From IMG/VR virus record IMGVR_UViG_3300044213_000060, positions 28,903 to 92,902 of that record: DNA of 64,000 nucleotides; one strand, 5' to 3'. Each line of letters begins with the position of its first letter. Position 1 is the first letter of the stretch. Below, in pieces: positions 51,965-60,254 of this stretch. The position numbers and the translations under genes were made by a program. This DNA comes from a virus. The notes below the pieces were generated by a model. That model was given only the letters and a program-made list of their open reading frames with translations. It made no database searches and was not told the DNA's origin.

Positions 51965-53105
51965 GTATAATCTTCACAGTCATTATGAGAATGTGTTTAA
52001 TCTATTGAACACTATTATAACAGATCCTAGAGTACTTTATCTACATCCTTTTGGATCAACTAAACCAGAAAATCTGGAATTATTGGCACAAAATACAGAT
52101 GGGTGGGATAGTCGTGTCCGGTGGCACAGAGGACCATTGTTTATAATGTATGATCAAGAACCTATACTAGATGTATTTAATGATGAATTATTTACGCATA
52201 TACAAAATTCGTTTCGTGGACCTTTTATATTGGTGACCACAGAAAAAAATAGTGAGACTGTTGATAGGGTTAAAGAAAAATTTGGGTGGCCAATTGTTTA
52301 TTATTTTCATCATGTATTCGCTGCACATGATTGGTACAGGGGGTATCAATTTGATAGTTTATTGATACCGCCAGAAAAAAGAACAATTAATAAAAAATAT
52401 ATAACATTTAATAGACTACATAGTGCAGGAAGAATTTATCGTTGCTTACTTATAAATGAATTAATTAAACATGAAATTTTAGATCAAGGACATGTTAGTC
52501 TCAATGATGTGTGTCCAGAAAATAATTTAGATTATCAAACTAATTTATTACAAACAACTTTTCCAATACCAAAAGAATTAGTAACAGAAACAATAGCAAA
52601 TATAGATCGAGTTCCTAAACCATTAAGAATTGATTATAAAGATCAAGAGTCTATTCCTAACCATAGTATGGTGTTAAGTGCGGTAAGAGAAACTCAAGAA
52701 AGTTTTTTATATGTAGTTACAGAAACCTGTTATTGGGAACAAAAATGTCATTTAACAGAAAAAATATTTAAACCGATTGTAAGTCGTATGCCATTTATAC
52801 TAGTAGGTCCGGCACATAATCTTGAGTATTTAAAATCTTATGGATTTAAAACTTTTGATTGTTGGATAGATGAAAGTTATGACTCTATCAAAGATCCAAT
52901 TCAACGTATGACTGCTGTTGGACAAGTATTAAAATATGTATGCGATAAAACTACAGATGAATTAAAAACAATGCTCTTAGAGATGCAACCTGTTATAGAA
53001 TATAATTATAATTTATTTTACAGTCCAGGATTTTTACAATATGCCTGGGATGAATTTAAAAGTAATTTACAACTAGGGATAAATTCTATCCCCGGCCTTA
53101 AGTAA
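51963..53105 (+). CDS. Putative glycosyltransferase (GT-B/exostosin-like C-terminus)
   Basis: A 380-residue protein. The C-terminal half has Y-V-V-T-E-T-C-Y-W near 247, L-T-E-K-I-F-K-P-I near 261 and M-P-F-I-L-V-G-P-A-H near 272, followed by L-K-S-Y-G-F-K-T-F and D-E-S-Y-D. The E-K-x-x-x-x-x-x-x-x-P-F-I-x-x-G arrangement is that of GT10/GT47-like donor sites. The N-terminal half carries F-I-M-Y-D-Q-E-P-I and Y-Y-F-H-H. It runs divergently from the giant repeat gene, with the two start codons sharing CATG, so the pair may act together on a glycan. Its 3' end overlaps the next, convergent gene by 33 bases. Confidence 0.6.
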   Translation: MYNLHSHYENVFNLLNTIITDPRVLYLHPFGSTKPENLELLAQNTDGWDSRVRWHRGPLFIMYDQEPILDVFNDELFTHIQNSFRGPFILVTTEKNSETVDRVKEKFGWPIVYYFHHVFAAHDWYRGYQFDSLLIPPEKRTINKKYITFNRLHSAGRIYRCLLINELIKHEILDQGHVSLNDVCPENNLDYQTNLLQTTFPIPKELVTETIANIDRVPKPLRIDYKDQESIPNHSMVLSAVRETQESFLYVVTETCYWEQKCHLTEKIFKPIVSRMPFILVGPAHNLEYLKSYGFKTFDCWIDESYDSIKDPIQRMTAVGQVLKYVCDKTTDELKTMLLEMQPVIEYNYNLFYSPGFLQYAWDEFKSNLQLGINSIPGLK

Positions 53106-53360
53106 CACAACAGAAAATTTATCTGTTTTAAATTGTGTATTAAGTTTCTTTGCAAGATTGATGGCATGTCCCGGATTAGAAAAAGAACATTTACGATATT
53201 TAGGACCAGGATAACTGATCAGTGCATTTGATGTTTTTAGATTAATAGGCATGTTGTCATAAAACACCGCCCAGATACCTTCGCTAGACAATACTTGATC
53301 ACTTTTATAGGTAGTTTTGTTAACATTTTCAAGTAGGATAGTTGGCTTGGGTCTTGACAT
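53073..53360 (-). CDS. Hypothetical phage protein
   Basis: A 95-residue protein with a basic, mixed composition (L-L-E-N-V-N-K-T-T-Y-K-S near residue 9, S-N-P-G-H-A-I-N-L-A-K-K-L-N near 61). AAGGA precedes the ATG on this strand. It is the last gene of the minus-strand operon; its 3' end overlaps the convergent glycosyltransferase-like gene. The function is unknown. Confidence 0.6.
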   Translation of the reverse strand: MSRPKPTILLENVNKTTYKSDQVLSSEGIWAVFYDNMPINLKTSNALISYPGPKYRKCSFSNPGHAINLAKKLNTQFKTDKFSVVLLKAGDRIYP

Positions 53361-53402
53361 TATATTTCCTTGATTACTTATTTATCTCTTTAAATACGCA
53401 CT

Positions 53403-53624
53403 TTATTTGAAAGCCCCACCATCCATAGAAATTTGGACAATTTCTGAAGTGTTTACTGCAACTGGTTCACTAGCTAATTCTGCAAAATTTGCTAATAATG
53501 TAAAGATATCGGCCTGTAGCGCACGTGCTTCTTCGGCACTTAACATTAGTTGTCGACTGTTACTTTGATTCATGACCTGTAGTTTTTCATTAAACTTACG
53601 CATGTGAATACTTAACTGTTGCAT
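53403..53624 (-). CDS. Small helical protein
   Basis: A 73-residue protein dominated by two likely helices (M-R-K-F-N-E-K-L-Q-V-M-N and A-E-E-A-R-A-L-Q-A-D-I-F-T-L-L-A-N-F). The ending M-D-G-G-A-F is the kind seen in small phage proteins. The function is unknown. Its start overlaps the preceding gene by 13 bases. Confidence 0.6.
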   Translation of the reverse strand: MQQLSIHMRKFNEKLQVMNQSNSRQLMLSAEEARALQADIFTLLANFAELASEPVAVNTSEIVQISMDGGAFK

Positions 53625-54079
53625 TGGTTTATCCTTTGTTGTGCTTCGTCTGCAGTTTTAAACGGGCCTTGGAATTCGTATCTTTTTAATGTAATAATTT
53701 TTGGACAATATGTTTTTACCCATTGCTGGTTATATTTTACCAGATAATGTCCGGCACAATAAAAACTCTTACTTTTTAAAGTTTTGCTGTATATTGGCAA
53801 TCGTCGGCGTACATCCCATATCTCATTGTGCGGCCTAGAGCTACATGGATAGCCGTGCACGTTGTGACTAATGTTTGTAGATTTTGCTAAACGAGATCGA
53901 TCAAACACAATGTTATATTTTTCGCTTATTAATTTTATAGTGGAAAATACTTCACGTTGATCATCGTGTACATAAACAAAGCCTCTTGGCTCTAATGCCA
54001 TAATAGTAGCAACTTTACTACCATCTTTTTCTACTACCCAACATTTATTTTTAACTATCGATTTTGCTAGCATATTCAT
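53612..54079 (-). CDS. Conserved phage protein
   Basis: A 155-residue protein beginning M-L-A-K-S-I-V-K-N-K-C-W-V-V, with F-V-Y-V-H-D-D-Q-R-E-V-F near residue 35 and H-G-Y-P-C-S-S-R-P-H near 74. The pattern is familiar from T4-like marine phages as a protein of unknown function. A Y-E-F-Q-G-P-F-K-T-A-D-E-A ending may be a small ligand-binding or nucleic-acid-binding fold. It starts one base after the gene upstream. Confidence 0.65.
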   Translation of the reverse strand: MNMLAKSIVKNKCWVVEKDGSKVATIMALEPRGFVYVHDDQREVFSTIKLISEKYNIVFDRSRLAKSTNISHNVHGYPCSSRPHNEIWDVRRRLPIYSKTLKSKSFYCAGHYLVKYNQQWVKTYCPKIITLKRYEFQGPFKTADEAQQRINQCNS

Positions 54080-54080
54080 A

Positions 54081-54443
54081 TTATGAAAGTATGAGACCTA
54101 TTGTAAGATAGGTTATTTGATGAGCCATTTGGTCTAGGCCAAAATCACACCAGAACTGTTTTTCTTTAATATTGTTGTTACCGTAGTTCATTTTCACCCA
54201 ATCTATGTGATAATGAATAATTCCGTCAAATAGTCCTAGTAATAATCCAGCAATAACAAAATTACTACCCCCGGGAATCATTACACATATTAGTGTACCA
54301 AATCCATGTTTGACGCTATGCATTATACCTTTGTAGTCACCATAGATACCTTTGTGATCAATTTCTGTTTGTGTTTGTATTACAAAGTCGCAGTACCAGT
54401 GCTTTATTTGTAATAAAATCAACAAAAAGAAAATTTCGGTCAT
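54081..54443 (-). CDS. DUF3307-like membrane protein
   Basis: A 120-residue protein with about three to four hydrophobic spans. The pattern K-H-W-Y-C-D-F-V-I-Q-T near residue 13, H-S-V-K-H-G near 42, D-G-I-I-H-Y-H-I-D-W near 73 and D-Q-M-A-H-Q near 104 places His/Asp pairs at the membrane edge as in DUF3307 proteins. The role is unknown; several phages carry one. Its ATG overlaps the exonuclease stop (ATGA). Confidence 0.7.
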   Translation of the reverse strand: MTEIFFLLILLQIKHWYCDFVIQTQTEIDHKGIYGDYKGIMHSVKHGFGTLICVMIPGGSNFVIAGLLLGLFDGIIHYHIDWVKMNYGNNNIKEKQFWCDFGLDQMAHQITYLTIGLILS

Positions 54444-55429
54444 GCGGGATATCCTGCAGATAAAAATTCACTAATCTGTGAGACATTGTCGCTAAGCCGA
54501 TTAAGTTCGTACTTACCACAGAACTTTAAAAACTGTGCGCCAACCATCGGACGAGATTTCGTTACAGAATTTGTCGAAATAGTTTCTGTAATAATCTTTT
54601 TAATATTTTCAGGCTGTGCAGTTAGATCAACTAACACACGATTGCGTTCATAGTCATCTAATACACGATGTTCCTGGCCTTCGTGGTCGGTCCAACGTTG
54701 CAGCATTAGATTATTCCACGCATAACCCTTTTTCTCACGGTCTGCGAACGCTTCTTGTAAACCGACTTTATTTTTGGTACCTTTAGTCCGAACACCCGGG
54801 TAGGCGGAGAATATGTTATCGGTTGGATCGCCGCGAACGCATTTTTCAAATAAGATCCAAGTTGGGTCAGGGACCGCTTTTGGCTCCTTAGTTTTTTTAT
54901 CTTTGACTGGGGCACCTTTTTTGTCAAATATGCCCGTGATCGTGTGTAGCTCATCTGTAATTCCGTTATATTGATTCACGTTAGCGGCCAGCAGTTGATG
55001 AAAGTCTGAATCCGAACTTACGATGGTATGGTGATCCTCAGGGTGACTCGAGATCCATCCTGCCACCAAGTCATCTGCTTCCAAGTGCTCGTGCCGGAGA
55101 ACAGTACAATTGGACTTTTCTGATAAGAAGGTTTTGAGATTGTCAAAAGCTTCCCAAAATAGTTGATCTTCTTCTTGTTCTTTTTCTGTGAGCGCGGCTC
55201 GGGCAACTGCGCGGTTTTTCTTGTATGGCTCATAATAATCCTTACGCCACGAACGGCCTTCTAAGCAGAATACAACATGATCGGCATGTTGGTCACGCCA
55301 ACATTTTAATACGCTACTAAGCGTAACATGGATTGCAAAACCCAAACGATCCCAAGTATCACTTTGACGGTGAGCGGCATGTCTGGCACGAAAAAATGTG
55401 TTAGCTGTGTCAACGATTAAATAGTTCAT
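54440..55429 (-). CDS. rnh: 5'-3' exonuclease, FEN/T4 RNase H family
   Basis: A 329-residue nuclease. Metal-binding residues are in place: D7 in I-V-D-T-A-N, E117-x-D119-D120 in L-E-A-D-D-L, D140-S-D142 in S-S-D-S-D-F, and D201/D204 in R-G-D-P-T-D-N. The helical-arch residues R-K-D-Y-Y-E-P-Y-K-K-N-R near 62-73 and the DNA-binding H3TH part (S-A-Y-P-G-V-R-T-K) are also present. In T4 the counterpart removes RNA primers and 5' flaps. The ATG coincides with the predicted transcription start of the promoter just upstream. Confidence 0.9.
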   Translation of the reverse strand: MNYLIVDTANTFFRARHAAHRQSDTWDRLGFAIHVTLSSVLKCWRDQHADHVVFCLEGRSWRKDYYEPYKKNRAVARAALTEKEQEEDQLFWEAFDNLKTFLSEKSNCTVLRHEHLEADDLVAGWISSHPEDHHTIVSSDSDFHQLLAANVNQYNGITDELHTITGIFDKKGAPVKDKKTKEPKAVPDPTWILFEKCVRGDPTDNIFSAYPGVRTKGTKNKVGLQEAFADREKKGYAWNNLMLQRWTDHEGQEHRVLDDYERNRVLVDLTAQPENIKKIITETISTNSVTKSRPMVGAQFLKFCGKYELNRLSDNVSQISEFLSAGYPA

Positions 55430-55435
55430 AGTATA

Positions 55436-55464
55436 ATAATAGCATATTATTATCGTTGTGTCAA
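55436..55464 (-). promoter_or_regulatory. Promoter TTGACA-N17-TATTAT, predicted leaderless start
   Basis: On the minus strand, TTGACA lies at 55464-55459 and TATTAT at 55441-55436 with a 17-base spacer. Six bases remain before the ATG at 55429, so +1 should be the A of the start codon. An 8-bp inverted repeat, ATAATAAT...ATTATTAT (55433-55453), overlaps the -10 region and may be an operator. Confidence 0.75.
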
Positions 55465-56160
55465 GAAATATTCTGCTATTTTTTGGTGAGTTTTTGGTCC
55501 AGGATGCGATCCATCTCTAGCCAAATCAAGCATTCCATACTGAGAAAAAAAAGTATTTGAATCTAATTCGTTAATACTAAAGTTGTATATTTTTGATAAC
55601 ATATAAACTATAGCTTGATTTTTAAAAAACCGATTAGCAGATTCACTTTTAGACATATACCATACATCTTCAATTGATGCAGATTTTGATACTATATTTA
55701 TAATTGGTATTATTTCTGGCCGATTGGGGTAATATTTTTCAAATCTTGATGCTTCTGGCCAAAAAATATATGCAGTCTGCACAGAAAAAAGAGAAACAAC
55801 GTTGGTCATTATTCTTGCAACAGTATCTGTTGTACCACCACCGACTCCAAAATTCAGCATAGGAATACCAGTGGCCTGTTCTATTAAGTTAGACCAACGC
55901 ATGCTTTCTGCAATACCAACCCCCAAAGTATGACTACATCCCAGTGCAATATTTACTTTTTTATCTCGGTACAGATCTAAATTGTATGTTCGAAATCCTG
56001 TACTATTATATACATACGGAATATCAATATTCATCCATTCTTGTCTGTTGGGATTTTTATTTAAATTTTCTTCGGTGTCGGTAGCGTCCCAATACAAAGT
56101 TGTATTACGTGGAGCAGCAGTATATGGTAAAATTCCATGTCTCCAAAAGTTTTCGATCAT
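55450..56160 (-). CDS. SGNH-hydrolase-like protein
   Basis: A 236-residue protein. ATG 56160 is chosen because it overlaps the upstream stop (ATGA); the frame runs on to 56208. Block I reads A-L-G-C-S-H-T-L-G near residue 72 (G-C-S instead of G-D-S, as in several phage proteins), a G-V-G-G-G-T-T-D segment near 105 gives the block II Gly, and the C-terminal D-G-S-H-P-G-P-K-T-H gives Asp and His. Likely esterase or acyltransferase; the C-for-D change makes the prediction softer. The gene's end overlaps the exonuclease promoter. Confidence 0.65.
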   Translation of the reverse strand: MIENFWRHGILPYTAAPRNTTLYWDATDTEENLNKNPNRQEWMNIDIPYVYNSTGFRTYNLDLYRDKKVNIALGCSHTLGVGIAESMRWSNLIEQATGIPMLNFGVGGGTTDTVARIMTNVVSLFSVQTAYIFWPEASRFEKYYPNRPEIIPIINIVSKSASIEDVWYMSKSESANRFFKNQAIVYMLSKIYNFSINELDSNTFFSQYGMLDLARDGSHPGPKTHQKIAEYFLTQR

Positions 56161-56858
56161 CTTGTTAATTCCATTTCTACCATATATTTGAATAAAAAAT
56201 CGGCCCATGCAGAGTGTGCATCTGCGCCAAAGTGGAAAGATTTTGGATTAACTGTTTTGAAACCATTTTTTCGGCACCAATTATAGTAAGTATACTCATT
56301 ATCGTATGGTTTTACGTATCTATGATCCCAGTTGTATACTGGTAAACGATATATATTAAAAGATTCATAACAGGTAAAAAACACATGCGGAATTTCTAAT
56401 AAATTTAGAAAATGGTGAAATTCCCAGATTTTAGCTTCTGATTCCTGTGCTTTTTCTTGGAAGTTTACACTAACAATCCATTCTTTATACCGTTGTTTTA
56501 CAGCCGCAGGCCAATCTTCTCCTACGCCTCCGGCATTGACCTGCCACCAACGATCTTCTTCGAACCATTCTTCTCGTTCCCAAGTGCTCCAACCAATAAC
56601 AACATAATCTGGACGATTGGTCTTTAGATATTCTTTAGTCGTTCTAATAATACGATCATTGCTGCTAGCCGACTCAGCATCACAATGTAAAACTGCAGAC
56701 ATCCGATTAGCAAGTTCACAACCCCAACTTACACGGAGATTGTCTGGATGCGGTTGCCGACCCAATCCACGATATAAGTAGTCATCTTCGGCAAAACAAT
56801 GTGGATTAACTGCTTCGGCTCCGGCTGTATGGCTGTCGCCGTTTACATATAAAATCAT
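56157..56858 (-). CDS. SGNH-hydrolase-like protein
   Basis: A 233-residue protein with block I Y-V-N-G-D-S-H-T-A-G at 4-13, A-S-S-N-D-R-I near 64 (Asn of block III), V-V-I-G-W-S-T-W-E-R near 86 and C-terminal H-F-G-A-D-A-H-S-A-W with the His pair. It is fused by overlap to the SGNH gene downstream, so two different SGNH proteins are made in one unit. This mirrors the SGNH genes near the radical-SAM cluster. Confidence 0.7.
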   Translation of the reverse strand: MILYVNGDSHTAGAEAVNPHCFAEDDYLYRGLGRQPHPDNLRVSWGCELANRMSAVLHCDAESASSNDRIIRTTKEYLKTNRPDYVVIGWSTWEREEWFEEDRWWQVNAGGVGEDWPAAVKQRYKEWIVSVNFQEKAQESEAKIWEFHHFLNLLEIPHVFFTCYESFNIYRLPVYNWDHRYVKPYDNEYTYYNWCRKNGFKTVNPKSFHFGADAHSAWADFLFKYMVEMELTR

Positions 56859-57058
56859 GATAATTTTAGAATTAAAAAACTAGATACAAAAGGGTCTTTG
56901 ACCCAAATCTTTTTAGATTTCAAGTCTATATACCAGCCAAGTCCTCCAACACGATTGTGCAGCCAATACTGTTGAGGACCAACATGCTGGATTAGTAGGT
57001 TTACTGCATCTGTAGTTCTACCACAAAAAGGAAACTCAGCTGATCTCTGTTCTTCCAT
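56855..57058 (-). CDS. Small hypothetical protein
   Basis: A 67-residue protein with G-P-Q-Q-Y-W-L-H-N-R-V-G-G-L-G-W near residue 27 and a hydrophobic end. AGGAA is close to the ATG. It overlaps both neighbours (23 bases upstream, 4 downstream), which supports a coupled gene. The function is unknown. Confidence 0.55.
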   Translation of the reverse strand: MEEQRSAEFPFCGRTTDAVNLLIQHVGPQQYWLHNRVGGLGWYIDLKSKKIWVKDPFVSSFLILKLS

Positions 57059-57440
57059 TTCCTAGGTCCTGTCGGTCAATAACCCGTGGTCTAAGTCCCG
57101 ATGGTTGATTGGCCTCCCACTGTTCAAAGTTTTCCATAACCACATTACGGCAAACATCCTGGAACCAACGATCTACCATGTCGGCATCTGTTTTACCTTG
57201 ATATCCAGCACGAACTAGATTAGTAATAAATTTATCATTCCAGTCTAATTCAAACGCACCATTGCCAATATTATCAGGATCAAGTTCAACCGCAACAACA
57301 CTAACCCATGGCTCACCACGTTCTGTGGCAATATCCTTTTCAGATTTCTTAGGTGCACGCGGCTTTGGTTCTTTTTTTGGTGCCTCGGGTTCTGGTGCCG
57401 AGTCTGATTTTTTCTTGAAAGTGTTGAAGATGTTGAACAT
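57036..57440 (-). CDS. Conserved T4-like marine phage protein
   Basis: A 134-residue protein with a Lys/Pro/Glu-rich N-terminus (residues 8-35), then K-D-I-A-T-E-R-G-E-P-W-V, F-E-L-D-W-N-D-K-F-I near 63 and V-D-R-W-F-Q-D-V-C-R-N-V near 88. I recognise this core from many T4-like cyanophages, where its role is not known. It begins one base after ahcY. Confidence 0.7.
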   Translation of the reverse strand: MFNIFNTFKKKSDSAPEPEAPKKEPKPRAPKKSEKDIATERGEPWVSVVAVELDPDNIGNGAFELDWNDKFITNLVRAGYQGKTDADMVDRWFQDVCRNVVMENFEQWEANQPSGLRPRVIDRQDLGNGRTEIS

Positions 57441-57441
57441 T

Positions 57442-58728
57442 TTAATATCTATATGTGTCGGGTTTATATGGTCCGTTAACGTCCACGGAAATATAATCTG
57501 CTTGTTTTTCAGTTAATCTAGTTAGTGTAGCACCAATTTGTTCAAGATGCAACCTAGCGACCATTTCATCTAAATGTTTAGGTAACAAATATATTTGCCC
57601 ACGTTGATAGTTATCAGGATTGTTAAATAATTCAATTTGTGCAATTGTTTGATTTGTAAAACTATTACTCATTACAAAACTTGGATGTCCGGTAGCACAA
57701 CCCAAATTTACCAAACGACCTTTTGCCAACAGAATAATGCGTTTACCATCTGGAAAAATAACATGATCCACTTGCGGTTTAATTTCTTCCCAACCACAAT
57801 CACTTAATCCTGCAACATCAATTTCAGTATCAAAGTGCCCAATGTTACAGACGATGGCTTGATCTTTCATTGCATCCATGTGTGCACGAGTGACAACATC
57901 AACGTTGCCAGTTGCAGTAACAAAAATATCTGCTTTATCTGCGGCATAATCCATAGTGACTACACGAAATCCCTCCATAGCAGCCTGCAATGCACAAATA
58001 GGATCCACTTCAGTTACCCATACCTGTGCACTAAGTGCACGCAGAGCCTGTGCGGAACCTTTCCCAACATCGCCGTATCCGGCAACAACCGCAACTTTAC
58101 CTGCGATCATAACATCAGTTGCACGCTTGATTCCATCGACTAGACTTTCTCGGCAACCATATAAGTTATCAAATTTACTTTTGGTAACCGAGTCATTCAC
58201 ATTAATTGCAGGAATCTTTAAGGTACCTGCAGCAATACGTTCTAGAAGTTTATGTATGCCAGTTGTGGTTTCTTCGGTAACTCCGATGATACCATCCAAT
58301 AAATCACTGTGGCGATCGTGAATATAACCAGTTAGGTCATGTCCGTCATCAAGGATCATATTGGGAGTCCAACCATTGGGTCCGCGAACAGTTTGTTCTA
58401 TACACCACCAATACTCTTCTTCGGTTTCGCCTTTCCAAGCAAACACAGGTATCCCAAGATCAGCAACTGCAGCAGCAGCATGATCCTGAGTAGAAAAAAT
58501 ATTACAACTACTCCAACGTACACTAGCCCCAAGTGCAACTAGAACTTTAATAAGTACTGCAGTCTGTATAGTCATATGCAGTGACCCTACAATACGAGCA
58601 CCAGCCAAGGGTTGTTGATCTCGATATTTTTCCAATACTGCTCTCAAACCAGGCATTTCATGCTCGGCGATAGCAATTTCTTTATGACCCCACTTTGCTA
58701 AATTTATATCTGCTACTTTATAATCCAT
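57442..58728 (-). CDS. ahcY: Adenosylhomocysteinase (SAH hydrolase)
   Basis: A 428-residue enzyme splitting S-adenosylhomocysteine into adenosine and homocysteine. Substrate and catalytic segments are intact: H51-M-T-I-Q-T, D128-D129-G-H-D, T152-E-E-T-T-T, N-D-S-V-T-K184-S-K-F-D188-N. The NAD site is G-Y-G-D-V-G-K-G at 217-224, and the C-terminal K-P-D-T-Y-R-Y is typical. SAH inhibits methyltransferases, so this gene supports the phage methyltransferase at 35999 and recycles SAM with metK in the same operon. AAGGA precedes the start. A phage-borne ahcY is unusual. Confidence 0.97.
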   Translation of the reverse strand: MDYKVADINLAKWGHKEIAIAEHEMPGLRAVLEKYRDQQPLAGARIVGSLHMTIQTAVLIKVLVALGASVRWSSCNIFSTQDHAAAAVADLGIPVFAWKGETEEEYWWCIEQTVRGPNGWTPNMILDDGHDLTGYIHDRHSDLLDGIIGVTEETTTGIHKLLERIAAGTLKIPAINVNDSVTKSKFDNLYGCRESLVDGIKRATDVMIAGKVAVVAGYGDVGKGSAQALRALSAQVWVTEVDPICALQAAMEGFRVVTMDYAADKADIFVTATGNVDVVTRAHMDAMKDQAIVCNIGHFDTEIDVAGLSDCGWEEIKPQVDHVIFPDGKRIILLAKGRLVNLGCATGHPSFVMSNSFTNQTIAQIELFNNPDNYQRGQIYLLPKHLDEMVARLHLEQIGATLTRLTEKQADYISVDVNGPYKPDTYRY

Positions 58729-58730
58729 TA

Positions 58731-59138
58731 TTAATCCTTATGATATTTCCATGCTTCATCTGATCCGCCTAGGTGTCCCCAGTCACTATCGGCTACCATA
58801 GTGCTACTTATACCTCCTCTAGGACGAAATTCTATTTCAATACGAATACGAGTTGGTTCGTAAGCAGTTTTAAGATGCTGATACATTACATTTAAACTTC
58901 TTTCGTAACTTATGATCGTATCTCTATACTGATACAAATATTCTTTTAAACTTTTTAATTCTATGGTCTTTTCGTTACCATAAAACCAAATTTTAATTGC
59001 ACCAAAATCGGGTTGATCATGAACACCCAGGAATGTAAATTCAGGTATTGATATTCTCTGCTCAAAGCCCTTAGCTGAATTTGGTAATGATTTTAGTATA
59101 TCGCCGCGTATACTTTGCCATAATTTTTTATCACTCAT
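58731..59138 (-). CDS. QueF-like protein lacking the catalytic cysteine
   Basis: A 135-residue protein that follows the order of QueF, the preQ0 nitrile reductase: P-E-F-T-F-L-G at 32-38, Q-P-D44-[11 protein letters not shown] at 60-68, Y78-E79, and R-P-R-G-G-I at 105-110. QueF has S/T-x-L-C-P-x-T-G-Q-P-D here; in this protein the thioimide-forming Cys is Gly38 and one residue is missing. The catalytic Asp (D44), Glu79 and the R-G-G-I core are kept, but His before Glu79 is Tyr. Normal nitrile reduction is therefore unlikely; preQ0 binding or another reaction is possible. It lies between ahcY and metK. Confidence 0.75.
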   Translation of the reverse strand: MSDKKLWQSIRGDILKSLPNSAKGFEQRISIPEFTFLGVHDQPDFGAIKIWFYGNEKTIELKSLKEYLYQYRDTIISYERSLNVMYQHLKTAYEPTRIRIEIEFRPRGGISSTMVADSDWGHLGGSDEAWKYHKD

Positions 59139-59150
59139 TATTATATTTTC

Positions 59151-60254
59151 TTAAAACAAATTAATTTGTTCCCAAGGCAAATCAGACTTGCCGAAATGAC
59201 CATAGTTTGTTGTAGAACTATATATAGGACGGAAAAGATTAAAACGTTTGATAATACCAGCTGGAGTTAGATCAACATTATTATTTATCCATGCAGTAAG
59301 ATCTCTATTTAACTCAGTGCCACCGGTTTCTATATAAAAACTCATCGGATCTTTCATACCAATGGCATAACTAATTTGGCAAGTTGCGTTTGGTGCTCGA
59401 CCCGATGCTACAATATTTTTAGCAATGTACCTCATCATATATGCAGCAGATCTATCAACTTTGGTAGGATCTTTTCCACTAAATGCACCACCACCATGCG
59501 GGCTATATCCACCGTATGTGTCAACAATAATCTTGCGACCAGTTAATCCACAGTCGCCATCCGGACCACCTATAACAAATCTTCCAGTCGGATTAATATA
59601 AAATTCGGTGTTATTGTCAACATAATTTGAAGGTAATAACGCACGAATGATTTTTTCTACTTCTGCACGTACAGTATCAATGCCGATATCTGCAGAATGT
59701 TGGGTTGAACAAACAACTTTAGCAATACGTACCGGTTGACGATTATCATCATACTCAAAAGTAACTTGGCTCTTTGCATCAGGTCCTAACCAACTGAAAT
59801 GATTATTAGTTTTTCGAACTCGAGCAAGTTCTTGCACAATCCGATGACTCCAATAAATGGCGCTAGGCATGTAGGTGTCAGTTTCGTTACAGGCATAACC
59901 AAACATCAAGCCCTGATCGCCTGCACCAAACGTATCTGTGCCTAATGCGATATCTGCTGACTGTCCATGTAGCTCATTATAGATCTTTACAGTGCGCCAA
60001 TCAAATCCTTCTTGTTCGTATCCAATGTCTTTGATAGTTTTACGGATAGTACTTTCTACTTCTTCTTTGTGTAAAATACCTTTATATTCACCAGCAACGG
60101 TAACCATATTTGTTGTTACTAATGTTTCGCAGGCACATCGTAACGAGGTATCTTCTTTAGCCATTATCAAATCTAATACTGCATCACTAATAGCATCTGC
60201 TACTTTATCAGGGTGCCCTTCACCAACACTTTCACTTGTAAATAGATAACTCAT
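59151..60254 (-). CDS. metK: S-adenosylmethionine synthetase
   Basis: A 367-residue enzyme that makes SAM from methionine and ATP. It has G-H-P-D-K at 13-17, the ATP motif G-A-G-D-Q-G at 110-115 and the P-loop-like G-G-G-A-F-S-G-K-D at 254-262 with D-P-T-K-V-D-R-S-A-A-Y after it. The length is near normal (Escherichia coli 384). AAGGAAAA precedes the ATG. A phage metK beside ahcY and upstream radical-SAM genes suggests the virus raises SAM supply during infection. Confidence 0.97.
   Translation of the reverse strand: MSYLFTSESVGEGHPDKVADAISDAVLDLIMAKEDTSLRCACETLVTTNMVTVAGEYKGILHKEEVESTIRKTIKDIGYEQEGFDWRTVKIYNELHGQSADIALGTDTFGAGDQGLMFGYACNETDTYMPSAIYWSHRIVQELARVRKTNNHFSWLGPDAKSQVTFEYDDNRQPVRIAKVVCSTQHSADIGIDTVRAEVEKIIRALLPSNYVDNNTEFYINPTGRFVIGGPDGDCGLTGRKIIVDTYGGYSPHGGGAFSGKDPTKVDRSAAYMMRYIAKNIVASGRAPNATCQISYAIGMKDPMSFYIETGGTELNRDLTAWINNNVDLTPAGIIKRFNLFRPIYSSTTNYGHFGKSDLPWEQINLF

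Noticed and set aside
57835-58321. Plus-strand frames of 102-121 codons opposite ahcY
   Set aside because: They are antisense shadows of a highly conserved enzyme gene.
58731-59138. QueF-like gene as an ordinary nitrile reductase
   Set aside because: The essential Cys is Gly and the loop is one residue short, so the standard mechanism cannot operate as drawn.
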